Source: Isoetes taiwanensis (Eukaryota > Streptophyta > Lycopodiopsida > Isoetales > Isoetaceae). Taken from it: DNA of 64,000 nucleotides. The stretch is from positions 2,854,001 through 2,918,000 of the forward strand of contig JAJEKV010000035.1 in NCBI GenBank assembly GCA_021234155.1, given 5' to 3'. The position numbers and the translations under genes are program-made. Positions 12,231-24,408 of the stretch are shown here, one piece after another. Under the pieces are notes generated by a model. That model was not told the origin of the DNA. It did no database searches and saw only the letters and a program-made list of their open reading frames with translations. How positions within the stretch are numbered: the stretch's first letter is position 1; each line of letters starts with the position of its first letter.

Positions 12231-14970
12231 AGCCAAAAACTTGATAAGATTCGAAGTGGGTTTGTGTATTTTAGGCCAAAAAGGATCGCCCAAGCTTGGA
12301 TTTTGCTCACGATATGCTGATTTGTGCCGGAAACGGATCGATGCGAACGATTTACAAAGATGGGCTCCTTGAATATGGACCCTTGGCCCCTTAATCTCTC
12401 TGAGGCACGGCGGAGCCGCACGCAGAGAAGAGAGCAGAACACCACATCACTCACATATACACACCACTGATGCTACTCCCTCTCTGTTCCGTACCGTTCC
12501 CTTTTCCCTTGTACGGCCGTGGCTTTACTATACGCTAAAGTAAATACCGTATCCTTTTTCCGGTCCTTCATAGTCGATTATATATTTCTACTACAGTCCG
12601 AAAATGGTGTATATCGTGTAGATCGTAACCTTAGTGAATTATCTGGTGAAGCAAGAGAAGAGAGGTATTTGTACCGTGTATATTCCTCACATCACTGGGA
12701 GCACATACCTATGCTAGATTTAAGTTCTTCCATTTCAGACTGGCAATTGTGGTTGTGCATATGGATGCCTGTGTTGTTGCATTGGCTTGCTCGAAGTTCT
12801 ATCGCATTGGTGTTTGCATGTTGGTATGGTTTGGGCGTCATATTCCCAATGGGATGCTGCCAATGTGGTATGAGCCAATGTGGTATGAGGTAAAAATTAA
12901 TGATGTTGATCTTCTTGAACATAGGATATGCAAATGTTGTATGACATAAAATTATTTCTTCTTCTTCCTTTTCTTTTTCTTCTTTGGATTCTCTTCACCA
13001 GGATTACTTTCCGCATTATGCAAAACGGGTTTACCTTATGGATTTGGTTCAAAGCAAAGACAAGAGACACACATATCCATCCTGGTGTTATCCAGGCCAC
13101 AACCACATAAACTCAGAATATCTACACATATAATTGAGTTTCAAAAGATTCGGTTCCTTCAATACTTAGGATTCCGAAGTGGGGCAAAAAATAGCGAGGA
13201 AAAAAAAAAACTCCAAATTTTTTTTTGTAGACAGTGGAGTATATATCCGGCGCCATGGCCGCCACTATAAAGTTCCGCAATTCTGTCAATCCTTTAGGCC
13301 CAGGGGCTATCTGACAAATGATGTACTTCACTCCTTATTGGATCCTTCCCAAACAGCCTGCATTTCCCCCTTTCTTTTTCCTGGTTTTCAACCTGCCCAG
13401 ATCTTCCCTTCCGAATCCATTTCGCGATCGCCACATTTGGAAGTATATCTCTGCTAGGATTAGCTGCATTTACACAAGCATTGATGCCGCCAGAATTCAA
13501 GTGTATGCTAAGCCCAGCTGGGCACTTTATATTTGAATGTCTATCAGTGTACATGTTTTGACATGTATAAGTTTGATGGATGAATTCAAACGAGTTATAT
13601 AGTTGTGTACAACTTATATCTACGCTCATCTGCCTCTGTTTCGACACAATGGGCGACCTTATTGTGCCCCAAAAATTCAAACAAGATCACACTTGGGCTG
13701 GCCAAATTTGGTGGTAGCATATTATCATAGAATGATGCAGTTTAATCGAAGAGACCTTGAATAGTTCTTATTGTGCAGTTGAACCTTGTGCAATGTTCTA
13801 AAAAAATCGGCACTGCTTACTGCAGTTTCGAGTTGTTTGAAGTAATGGGGACTAGCTCACAGTCAGGACTCCTCAAGAATTTCCTCATTTTGCTCATCAG
13901 TCTAGCTCGGCATCCATTCTGTTGCTCTTGGTGTTGTAACAATTCTCAGGGATATTGGACAATGGCCTTTTGTTTTAATGTAATTAGTGGTTGGAACCAT
14001 TGCTTTTCCTTAACAAATTTATTTAATGGTTCCAACTATTGTTTCTTTTAATTAACTTACCTGATGGTGCCCATTGTCTGAAGGCTATTGCCCCTTGCTA
14101 CCATAGTACCCCAATGCTTCAATTCTCTTTTCTCTATCATGTCCATGGCTTCTCCTTCCGTCCTTGGAAACAATAGTGCCTAGCTAGGGAGACATAAATC
14201 TACAGTTTACCATTCTTGCATAGAATGCATAACCCAAATAGAAAAGATGCTAAAACAAGGTTATACCACAATCACGCTCTCAAACCAAGCATTTTTTACA
14301 CTAAGACTTCCTCGCACTATCTCGAATAATCACAATTCAAAGTAGAAAACAAGTCGAATTAAAGAAATCGTCCATGTGATTGCAATTAATTTCTTGTAAA
14401 GCATCACAACAGACAAGTTTCGAAATTTTATAATTCTATAATTCCATGCCACGATATATTTTCAATTCTATTGTCAACAATTCTTAATGTAATAAGATGA
14501 TGCACGCGGAGGGTTGCCCTTCTTGGCCGGAGGTTGAAGTGGCTTAAATCATAGTTCAAAGTCATGTTTTGACAATCAATTCAAATTGCTACTTCTAGAC
14601 AATAGAATACTTGATACTATGACTTTATAGGAATTGGCTTGAAGAAATCTTTGGTGCTATGCATGGAAGAAGTATTGCATGCGCATAAGGTCCAGTATAA
14701 TAGAGCAGAGAATGGAAATGCATGTGTTGTTAGCATAGAAATGAGAGAACTGCTTGAAGACCTCTGATCGGTTTTTTGTCACAGAGAGCTTCAAACATCT
14801 GAGGAAAAAACATTAGCAGTAACAAGCTTGCTGATAAACTGTACATTTGTACATGACAGTGTAATGATCAGGGGCACGATGGAATCCACATGTATAGTAT
14901 CCCTTGAATATAAGATGTCAGTATTCCTACTAATGTCATGTTCATCATCACATGTACTTGTTGGTTAGGT
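12231..14970. other. 5' flank of eIF(iso)4G and spacer, no firm gene
   Basis: The first 200 bp upstream of the eIF(iso)4G ATG is presumably its 5' UTR and promoter; no TATA box can be assigned with confidence. Beyond that, short frames exist on both strands (for example a 19-codon one from 13255) without a recognisable family. A diverged copy of the dispersed GCGCACGAAGGGTTGCCC block lies near 14503. Confidence 0.45.
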
Positions 14971-14974
14971 GTTA

Positions 14975-15310
14975 TCATGCACGGATAGGTGAAAATGCAG
15001 GGCAGTTCAAAAGAGTGTGGCACTCAATAACTCCCAATTGGGCGCATTGATAGACCATGTTTTCTCGCTCTTCCCAGGCCCATCTGCATGTTCTGAGGTG
15101 GTGTGCTCTTGTGCGAATGGACGCAATTGCTTTACATATTTTCATGGTAATTATCTTAACATATACTTCTATGTTAACGGGCCAGAAAAGACATGGATAG
15201 CATGCAAAGGAGGAGGAATTTGACGTTATTCTGCCTTTTTGAAAATGGTTTGCGCAGGGCCAAGAAAATAGACCACTGCAAACAAACCACTTACTCAAAG
15301 AAAATAACAT
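14975..15310 (-). pseudogene. LINE ORF2 C-terminal fragment, degenerate
   Basis: The end of this 111-codon frame reads RWAWEE ... CAQLGVIECHTLLNCPAF, which lines up with LINE F at 63128-63355 (RWEQPQ ... ACCQLQVIEDESHTLLSC). This is the C-x2-C ... H-x4-C motif near the end of ORF2 in the hairpin-tailed LINE set. One zinc ligand region is lost and the upstream RT is absent. It is a short old relic. Confidence 0.5.
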
Positions 15311-15337
15311 TCAAAGCAAGTTGGAAAGAGTAAAAAG

Positions 15338-15381
15338 AACAAGGTGCTGCGCACGAAGGGTTGCCCTCTGGTGGCCTGAGG
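15338..15381 (+). repeat. Dispersed ~40-bp conserved block, copy 1
   Basis: Starts AACAAGGTGCTGCGCACGAA and continues GGGTTGCCCTC. The same block recurs at 15853 and 63491, and a diverged form near 14503. Flanks of the copies do not match beyond it. It may be the conserved head of a SINE or a LINE 5' end. Confidence 0.6.
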
Positions 15382-15852
15382 ATGTGTTTGCTTCTTTTTG
15401 TTTTTCTTTTTTATCTTTTAAAGCATCCACAACATTTCCAAGACTTAGATATGGCACCTTTAGGAATCATAACCATATATGAGCATTGATGCAGGGGTGC
15501 GGTGCAGTTTCTATATTTTAAGTTTGGACTGGTGGATGGCCAAGACCAAGAGTGCTAATCTAGAATTTCATTGATATGGTGTAAGAACCGGAAACAATAA
15601 AGGGGATTCTCATTTTGGCCTGTTGGTGGTTCAGAAATGCCACATGCACAAACCAGCAACACTAAAATGAGGCACAAGGATAATATTAGATATGCAAAGT
15701 GATTTATTTCATAAATATGCTTGCAAAGATGCCAACATAATGTCACTTACGTATTACATTCGCACCACGAAGGATCAAAACAATCATGTTATATCAAAGA
15801 AAGATTTGTTGATTCGCAAAAAATGGTAGAATAATACAATCTAAATAGATTT

Positions 15853-15896
15853 AACAAGGTGCTGCGCACGAAGGGTTGCCCTCCGATGTCCCAAAG
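15853..15896 (+). repeat. Dispersed ~40-bp conserved block, copy 2
   Basis: Nearly identical to the block at 15338 over about 35 bp, then continues CCGATGTCCC as in the copy at 63491. The 450 bp between copies 1 and 2 holds no gene. Confidence 0.6.
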
Positions 15897-16271
15897 GGAT
15901 GTGCGCATAGTCTTTGATGCATAGTGCCCGACCTAGGAATAAGTTCATAATCGTTTAACTTCGTTGATCTCAACAAAACTAATGTTAAACACAGATGTTA
16001 CCTCCTCGTAACACATTAGTCCGGCTCAAAAATTAAAAGTTTTGCAAGTTTTGGCACAGAAATCCAGCTTAATATGCTTTGCAAGTTGAAGCTCTGTTAA
16101 AAAACATATGCGGCAACAAGAAGCTTTGCTCAAAAATATTTTGGCAACAAGAAGATTTGCAGCAGGAAGTTTTGCTAGGTGTGTATATTGGCGACGAAGG
16201 TCTGCTAGGTCTGATAAAAAAAAGGAGTTTGTATTCTTGAAAGGGAATATAAATAATATAAAATAGCTTTA

Positions 16272-16622
16272 TTGATGCCCCTCTTTATAAAGAGCTCTTC
16301 CGATTCCGAAGGAAAAGAATATTATTTATATGCAAACATGGTTATAGCCATTTCAAAGGAGAGCAAATATTATGTATACAAGAATTGCCTTTTTGTTGCA
16401 ATTTTGAGCAAATATTATGTATACAAGAATTGCCTTTTTGTTGCAATTTTGGCGTGGAAGGATGCGCGTCAGACACATCTGACTAATCCTGTTGTCAGAA
16501 AAACTATGGGTATGGAAGTTAATATTGGCAGTACTACAGGTGGGTCATTTCAGAACTGTAACATTATGATGCCATGTGTTTCTCGAGAGGAGTTGAATGA
16601 GATAATAGTGATTCGTGAATGA
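16272..16622 (+). CDS. Unrecognised 116-codon ORF with internal 45-bp duplication
   Basis: Opens with ATG at 16272 and ends at a TGA. A 45-bp unit (16361-16405, repeated 16406-16450) gives the peptide SKYYVYKNCLFVAIL twice in frame. The C-terminal part (AWKDARQTHLTNP onward) has a mixed, protein-like composition. I do not recognise the family. It could be a fragment of an unknown gene or chance; no flanking exons are evident. Confidence 0.25.
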   Translation: MMPLFIKSSSDSEGKEYYLYANMVIAISKESKYYVYKNCLFVAILSKYYVYKNCLFVAILAWKDARQTHLTNPVVRKTMGMEVNIGSTTGGSFQNCNIMMPCVSREELNEIIVIRE

Positions 16623-16792
16623 GAAGCTTACATTCTGGAATGTTTTGAAACTCAGTAATGTGATTCGGTAATCTGTTGTAATTTTGAACTCACTTTAATG
16701 AGTGATTTGAATGTTTTGATCTTACAATCCTTGAAATGTGAATGAATTATTTTGAATGTTTCATCTTGATTTATATGTTACTAACATATAAA

Positions 16793-16865
16793 GAATGCAA
16801 GTAGAAAAACTGAGAATGCAAGTAGACAAATCGAGAATGCAAGTGACTAATATCTAAGAATGCAA
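16793..16865. repeat. Short minisatellite, GAATGCAAGTAGA-like
   Basis: Four imperfect units of the word gaatgcaa(gtaga) within 75 bp. No gene is seen from 16623 to 17172. Confidence 0.6.
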
Positions 16866-17172
16866 CAAACTGAACAATTCCGTGAGAGAATGTTGCACAC
16901 ATGTCACTCTAGGATTTGAGGAAATGGCAGAATGGAAACTACCCAAAGTTTATGACCCCATGACAAGCTATGCAGTGGACTTGGTCTTTGGTAATCTATT
17001 GATTCCATTCATTATTGTAAGAGAAGCACGCAATGGTTGATGGTCATCCAGAGATCAAGACATAGGTCAGTTAGTGAGAAACTGATGTGAATGACAAAAA
17101 AGTTCATAACAAATGTAATACTCATAGGTGAACCTTTGTACATTGGCACAGAACAATGCTATTACCCCATCA

Positions 17173-20100
17173 CTAAGCACTACTATCATCTGAATTACGA
17201 CTGACAGCACCACCACTTTTTGAGCTGCCAGCCTTTGACTTGCCTGCCCTTGTTTTCGAGCTCCCAGAACCTTTGCAGTTAGCATTAGACCTGCCATCCC
17301 TTGAAACATCAACATCCACGTCAACTAGGCCATTCTCCAAGGCTCGAACCAAATTCTCTCGAAATATGTTCTTGTAACACTGCATTTCATTTCAGTTAGC
17401 ATCAACTTTCAAGGAAATGTAAATGTAAAGAAACCATGTGTTCCTAAAAAAAACGGATGCAGGCAGCTTATAACAACCTGGTCAAGCCTGCCAACTTTGT
17501 GCGGAACTCTGTAAATGCACTTTGTGGCACATCTCCCTCAAGGAACACTTTCAAGTCCTTTTCAGCACATTAATGTAATCGCTCCAACCCAGCTTCTGCT
17601 GCACCCGGAATTTCTATCCTTCAGAAGATGATCAACAAGAATAAAATAAGTGTTCCCAGATTTATAACCTTGCAGATATTCAAAAAAATGTATCTTGGCT
17701 GTCTCTTCTTCAGGAAGATAGTATCCATATGCATACATCCACTTTAAAACCCGTCCACTTTAAAACCCGTCGACACTCCACAATCTGCAAATTAACATTC
17801 CAAAGTACAGATTTTTCAATCTGTAACTCTATGCATGCGAACTTTTTGAAGTTCAAAATACAAGAAGATGATTACCTGCTCCCAAGCTTCAAAAATAAAC
17901 TTTAGCTGAGAGATGGATTGGCACTGCTTGTCACTCAACTTTTCAATCTGCAAACCCACAGAATGTTACAAGGGTTCCCAACAACAGCAAAAAAACATTG
18001 GTATAGGTTAATGATATCAAAACACCAATGATACCTCAACTTCCTTCATTTGCTGAAGATCAACAAGTGCCTTGGCCCTTGATTATAAAGGAAAACATGC
18101 ACTTTAGCTTAAAATTATCAAGAAAGATCGAACTGAAGAACACAATCACCATGTTCTTAACTGATTCATTAGTAGCCCATCTTTCATAATAATGAGTGTA
18201 TCGTTCTAATAAGCTCTTAGCCATTTCCCTACTCCTTTCGGCTTCATCATACTGTGAAATCATTTAAAACCATCAGCCTAACATTATTGTATAATGCCGG
18301 TAGAAAGCAAGAAAGTGCATATATGATGCAGGCCTTTGGGTGCGGGCCTAGTTTCAGGGAAACCGTTATGAAGCTGCACGTGTCTGCTAGGGCGACAGTG
18401 AAGTGTCAGGGTGAGACCTCTTCAATCTTCTCGGTGGGCCGAGGCATTAGGCAGGGATGTCCGTTGGCCCCCTTCTTGTTCACTATAGTGGCAGAAGCTC
18501 TCTCACAGCTTTTTCAGGTGGCAATTGCTGACAATGTGGTGCAAGGTCTCCGCATGGATGATGGGTCGCAGCAGGTTTGCAGTCAATTTGCGGATGATAT
18601 ATTCCTCTTTCTTCATGCAGACGAGTCCAATCTCCAGGCAGCCAAGAATATTTTGGATGCCTTTTCTTTAGCTTCGGGATGCTTGCTTAACTGGTCGAAG
18701 TGCTCGGCCATGTGGGTACTGGAGGAACCTCCTCCTGCGTGGTTGAGTCAGTTTCCCTGGGCTCTAACACCGCCACACACAGCTGCCAAACTGTTAGGCA
18801 TACCATTTGGCTTGGACATTAATGCTAGGGCAATTTGGGCGGAGACATTACAGAATCTTAAGCAGCATTTGAATTGGTGGAGAGGAAGTAAACTCACCAT
18901 GGCTGGTAGGATTCTGGTAGCCAAGTCAGTGCTCTGTAGCACTCATGTTTACACGACCTCCTGCATACTTGCGCCAGAAAGTGTGGTTAAGGAGTTGGAT
19001 GACACCATTCGCAATTTTGTTTGGGGAGGGAATGAGGAGGGGGCTACGGTGAAGGTGCATGGTGGAAGTGTGTGTGCGTCGCATGCACGAGGGGGTTTGG
19101 GTATGCTTGATGTGTCGTTGCACCACGAAGGTCTCCGTGTCGAAATTCATCCGGTTGTTGCAGGAGCAACAGTCCCGTGTTTGGCTCTGTTGGCACGATC
19201 CGCCGTCACTCTATTGTGTTTAGAAAGCCGGTATTCGTGCTCGGTTGCCGTGGGCTCGTTTGAGGATTTGCGGCCATTCCCTCATGCTTCGCCTTTTCTT
19301 AAGGGTCTCTGAAGGCACGGAAGGTGGTCAAGGTTCTCTTTTCATCGGACCCTAGCGGATGTATGGTAGCCTCATCGCCCTTTCTCTCGGGTACCCTTGG
19401 ACTCTGCATCTCCCTTGGCCTCCTCTTTACACCCGGGTACTTTTCGGCGCCCGATGGATTGCTTGCGGGGTAACATCCATCCGCGGATCGGTATTGGGAG
19501 GGTCATGGCGCCATGGGAGTTTTTAGGGAGAGATTTGGCTGCTGCGGTGGGACATCTGGACTTGGGCCGAATTGCCAATGCTATTCCATTGCGGTTGTCT
19601 TCTCAAGTCAATCGCGTTTGGAAGTCGCATAGTGGACTTGATGCATCTCGGCCAGTAGCATCGGCTTATGGGCTCCTAGCGCAGACACGGGACGTTGCGC
19701 CGCCGGATAAGTGGTCACTTAAGCTTCCGAGGGAGTAAGTGGCCCGCCATGTGGAAGTGGGCGTGGAATACATTGCCTCCTCCTAAAATCCGTACCCTTT
19801 TGTGGCGAGATCTTGCACCGTAGCCTCGGGGTGAATGTCCGAGTCCACGAGGTTCAAGCCTCGTGTAGCGGAAACATGCCCTTTATGTGGGAGGCGACGT
19901 GAGACCATTGAGCACTGCTTTGTCCTATGCACAGAGGTAGGGGCAGCTTGGTCCTGGGTGAGAGCCCTCTTTGGGACTTCATTATGCAGTCGAAGATTCT
20001 TTTGGGAGTCCTTCCTAGCGGGTGCAAAGGGTGCCAAGCGGCAAAGGCGTTTCATTTATGCGAGCTTGGCTTTTGTGGCTGATTTGGAAAAGACGGAGAG

Positions 20101-21127
20101 CGAAGGTCTTTCAGAATGCAGTGCTTAGCCCTTTTCGGTTGGTTCCGATCTTGAGGCATAAGTTGTGGCAGGCGTACCAAGTCTCAAGCTTGTCTGGCAC
20201 AGTTAAGCGGGAAATTTGGTCGACATTCCTACAGATTGTGGATCATGATGGGCGCTTCATTTCTTAGCGCCACACTTATCATTGTACTTGATCGCATTCT
20301 AGTGGTTTAATATATTCTTATATTCTTCAAAAAAAAAAAAAAAAAGGTGCATACCAACCCCTCTTGCTTTGCAGATTCATAGCGGTTGCAAGCATAAAAT
20401 CCCCAAGTACATTCGCCATGTTCAGCCCATGAGCCAAGGCAAAGCCCGCACAAGATGGATAAGGAAACCGCAACCTTATTGTCATAGGAAAGTGCCATGC
20501 GAAACAACAACAAACGCTAGAAAGATGATAATTAACTTACCAGCAAAACTCAAATTTACAGGGTGGTGTACATGTTATATGCATGCTACCTTGGTTCTTC
20601 TCGATGGGTCTTTTACACTTCGGCCATGGCTTGGAATTAGCCAGAATCCTGTTAGATCACCAGCCATACATTATTCCTGCACATACATATCAACCAAACA
20701 AAGTCCTCTGATACAAACTTTGTGGATTCCAATCAAAAGCTCAGTATCAGGACAAAACCATTAACATTTTAAAATAAAAACTAACCAGTTCATGTTTTCC
20801 GACTCGGCACTGTTTTTTAAAATCCACCTTGCTACAGTCATGCACTCAATAGGACGATGTGCCTCCTCTAGGCACTGAGAATATGAAAATTATTTGCAGC
20901 TTTTGTTGAATATGCAAAACAATTGTTACTGAATATATGAAAGATATACTATTGCGTTGAATATACAAAACATCAGTTGAGTATAGATAGCAATTTTGCC
21001 ACTTACTGCAATCTGCACTTACATTCCAGCAAAACATGTGATGGCAGTCACATATGACATCATACGACCCACTTCCAGGACTAAATTCCACAGCATACTC
21101 GCAGCCTGGAGCTGGGCACCATTTGGT
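17173..21127 (-). pseudogene. ARI-like: Ariadne-type RBR E3 ubiquitin ligase, 3' half, pseudogene
   Basis: Exons read on the minus strand: 21127-21023, 20874-20786, 20648-20541, 20445-20355, 18251-18150, 18077-18035, 17947-17876, 17784-17669, 17598-17478, 17379-17173. They encode the IBR (KWCPAPGCEYAVEF ... [14 protein letters not shown]), the Rcat/RING2 and the Ariadne helical domain ([18 protein letters not shown], then NLVRALENGL), closely matching Arabidopsis ARI7/ARI8. Lesions: in Rcat the first zinc Cys is Trp (SKPWPKC) and the catalytic Cys is Ser (NQGSMHITC); the acceptor before 20445 reads GG instead of AG; a 16-bp tandem duplication (17739-17754 and 17755-17770) shifts the frame; CAA has become TAA at 17570-17572. 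RING1 and the N-terminus are not recognisable upstream. A LINE sits in the intron 18252-20354. Confidence 0.9.
18322..20345 (+). mobile_element. 5'-truncated L1 LINE (RT to poly(A)) in the ARI intron
   Basis: Reverse transcriptase from just before the GIRQGCPLAPFLF motif, with intact FADD (QFADDIFLF) near 18590, thumb and connection, then a zf-RVT motif (CPLCGRRRETIEHCFVLC, about 19875-19930), ending GRFIS-stop at 20265. A 17-A tail ends at 20345. The frame is open to 19312, then broken by frameshifts and stops. Short matching sequence GTGCATA at 18315-18321 and 20347-20353 fits a target duplication. It is antisense to the host pseudogene. This is the ordinary plant L1 type. Confidence 0.88.
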
Positions 21128-21675
21128 CTGTAATGATATAAACAGAAACTTAACAACTGTTGTCCATATAGCAAGCATAAGAAAATTTCGTCCAATTTAT
21201 TTACTAAATTTATGCATTCATTTAGCCAAGGCCATGCTTTGATTTGCATGTCCTTTTCCCAAGTAGCCTTCTTCTAAGCAAACTTGGGTCTACATCCCCA
21301 ATCCACTAGACCTGGATTGTGTTCCATTTCAAATTATATGAAGACGGGAAATGTAACCTTTTTGTTATCTTCAATATATGATCTCAAGAGATACCGCATG
21401 TCTAAAGGCACCACGGGCTTCACATCCTCCTCATGTATGTTTTTTATAATCTACAAACATATAAAGGTACCCAGAAAAAAGACTAAGAATCGATCATATT
21501 CATTATTGGCTTCAAAAAAGAGATATTTACTTGCATACGGGGCTCTTCAGCTGGTCCAGACATTTGTGAACCCTCAAGACAATTAGGCAGATTAGCCTCT
21601 AATTTACTATCTTTTAGAGCTTTGGAGATTTTCGAAGGCATTTGGTCATCATGCAAACAAGAACAAGAGCAGTAC
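21128..21675. other. No recognisable gene upstream of the ARI exons
   Basis: The missing IBR-upstream and RING1 exons of the Ariadne gene should lie here or further away. No CxxC-rich exon could be found, so they are probably displaced or deleted. Confidence 0.4.
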
Positions 21676-22164
21676 CTAAGTACTATTCTTGTTGAGACAA
21701 TCTTTCAATTCCTCAACTTCGTCTCTCAAAGCTAATACCACATCTCCAAGAGCACATGAGAAGCCTGACAATATAACCTCTTTAACTCTCTCACTTGAAA
21801 GAGTAGCACAATTAACCAAGTGTTCTAATGTTTGCTTCTCAGTCTGTGTTAAGCTGACCTCTTTACAATATAAATTAATCTCATCATATAGCTTATCATG
21901 AAAATACCTAAGTGTGAGAGACAGTGCTTTGGCAAATTCCAGAAATAAAGTGAATGGAAAAGGATTTATGCTACTCTTACAGAGATGAAGATACCTGAGC
22001 AGAAAATTTGTGACAGTGCACTCAAAATGAAAGAGTTTATATCCATCTTCAATAAAGCTTGTGATCAATTTGACGGCTAACTCGGGAGACGAAGTCCCCA
22101 AATCTTCTGGTCGTATCCTGAATTTGTAGATCCATGGGGCGACATGACTCTGGATAAGGATCAA
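21676..22164 (-). CDS. Unrecognised helical ORF, 162 codons
   Basis: A clean open frame ending at TAG (21676). It contains RPEDLGTSSPELAVKLITSF and, later, KQTLEHLVNCATLSSERVKE. Composition is that of an alpha-helical repeat protein (HEAT/ARM-like character is a guess). No domain is recognised. It ends about 50 bp before the gypsy element begins, so it may be an exon of a host gene cut by that insertion. The nominal start is uncertain because it may be an internal exon. Confidence 0.4.
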   Translation of the reverse strand: MILIQSHVAPWIYKFRIRPEDLGTSSPELAVKLITSFIEDGYKLFHFECTVTNFLLRYLHLCKSSINPFPFTLFLEFAKALSLTLRYFHDKLYDEINLYCKEVSLTQTEKQTLEHLVNCATLSSERVKEVILSGFSCALGDVVLALRDEVEELKDCLNKNST

Positions 22165-23809
22165 GCAATTTCCACTGCGTGATCCATACTTAGCACCTTG
22201 TAATCAAGTTACCATGTGACTTCTCTTGAGACACACATCCAAACTCCCGAGGTTGAGATTGTTGACCTTGGCACAAATAAACCCATTCGACTGGCTGTAG
22301 GACATTCTCCTCCATTCCGTGAGAAAGCTATGAAACTTTTCAAGAGGTTCAAACATATTTTTGCCAGGAGTTATAAGGATCTCCAAGGAATTAAGAAAGA
22401 ATTGGGTGAACTTACCATTCCTACAAAATCATATTCCCGCCCTATATAGCAACGACAATACATGCTCAACCTAAATTATTGGGATCGTGTCAAAGCAGAA
22501 ATTGATAAACTTCTGGATGCTGGTCTCATTTATGAAGTAAAACATTCTGAATGGGTGAGCTCTATAGTTATTTCTCTTAAACACAATGGTAAAATCCGTG
22601 TTTGTGTGGACTACCGGAAACTCAATCAAGCTACGAAGCGGGATCATTTTCCATTACTTTTCACGGATTAAGTCCTGGAAGAAGTTGCTGGCCATGAGAT
22701 GTATTCCTTTATGGATGGCTTCTCAGGGCATATTCAAATATCTATTCGCAAAACCACGTTCACCACACCATGGGGCACTTTTGCTTACAAAGTTATCCCC
22801 TTTGGTCTTTTCAATTCGCCCTCCACACTTCAACGCGTCATGCTCTCAGTCTTCCACAATTTCATGAAGGAAAATGCCTTTCTTCAAGTTTTTGAACATG
22901 ACTTCTCTGCTTACAGTATGGAAGATGATCACCTTTCTAAATTGGAGCTTGTCTTTCAAAATGTGATGAGTCAAGAGTCAGCCTCAATCCTGAAAAGTGC
23001 ACCCTCTGTGCCACTTCAGGCATTCTTCTCAATCATGTGGTGAGCAAGCAAGGCATCACCACAGATCTCGCAAAAATCAGTTGTGCTCTGCATATAAAAC
23101 CTTCAGCAAATATCGAAGAGACCCGGTCTTTCCTGGGTAAGGTCAATTATTATGCTATCTCTATTCCGGGCCTCGCAGAGAAAGCGGATCCTATTCATAA
23201 ACTCACAAGGGATAAGGCAAATTGGGCATGGAACCCCCGTGTGGACATGGCTTTTCAACAATTAAAAGTTTATTCACTTAGGCTCCGGTTCTGGTACCTG
23301 CTCGGTGGGACAAACCCTTCCATCTTCATGTGGATGTTTCAGCATTTGCAATTGATGTCGTTCTGTCTCAAGAATATGAACATCATAAGGATAGGCCCAT
23401 TCGTTTCGCCAGTCGAAAGCTCAACCATGTAGAAAGGAATTATTCTGCTGCAGAGCGTGAAGCTCTTGGTCTTATCTTTCGTGTTCAACGCTTTGCTATT
23501 ATCTCCTGAGTAGCAAAAATAAGTTCTTTGTCGATCATAGGCTCTTCTCTACTTGATCAATAAAACCACGCCCACAGGCCGTATTGCATGTTGAGTTCCC
23601 ATTCTCTAGGAATTTGCTCCTTTTGAGATCACACATAAACTTGGGAAGTCTCACACTGTTCCAGACTATTTCTACTGCATTCATACAGATGATCCATCCT
23701 CAGGTGTTTCTGATACCTTCCCAGATGCCCAATTATTTTTTGTTACCACTACGCCTCACTGGTTCCATGACTATCAGCAATATCTATTGACAAGAGCGCT
23801 CCCGCCCAC

Positions 23810-24408
23810 CAATGTTGTTAAGTATGTCAAAATTTGTATGTTTTAAAAACATTTTTTAAGATTTTTTGAAGATTTTTAAAAATTTTGGAAAAAATCTTTG
23901 AAAATGTATATCATATAAAATACATTAAAAATCTTTAAAATCTTTAAAATCCTTAGAAATCCTTAAAAATCCTTATACTGTAATTTTTTTAATTGAAATA
24001 CATGATATTCTTGAACTTATTTATTCTTGTATATGAAATTCTTATATTTCTTAACCTCTATAATAATGTTTTTCTGAACTTTCTTAAGAGTTGCATGGCA
24101 AAACAACTGTAATATCTTTGTATGGGAGACCCCCCACACCCCGATTTGATTTGGATGGGAGGAGTTAAGGGGAAACCAGCTTAATAGTTTCTAATAGCAG
24201 CATAAGCTTCTGATTTACTTATTTGCATGCTACATCTTGTAACTTGTAGCAAAAATGCACATTTTAATTGTAGCAAATATGTCCAATAAAGTAGTGCAAG
24301 AAATGTGCAATTTTTTTTAAGGCCATATCAAATCATAAAATCCCTTTAAAAAACGTGAGGATTTTTATAGAGGTACTTTAAAAATAAAAAACGTGTTTAA
24401 CAACATTG
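23810..24408. mobile_element. hAT-like MITE, 599 bp, inside the gypsy element
   Basis: Ends are CAATGTTGTTAA at 23810 and its exact reverse complement ending at 24408. Flanks CCGCCCAC (23802-23809) and CCGCCAAC (24409-24416) form an 8-bp target duplication with one mismatch, as in hAT elements. The interior is AT-rich, non-coding and full of aaatcttt words. Removing it with one flank copy restores continuous gypsy sequence between the RNase H and integrase regions, which fixes the borders. Confidence 0.85.

Noticed and set aside
13122-13331. Small gene around 13255 (MAATIKFRNS on + or a 69-codon frame on -)
   Set aside because: Very short, no splice partners, no recognised family.
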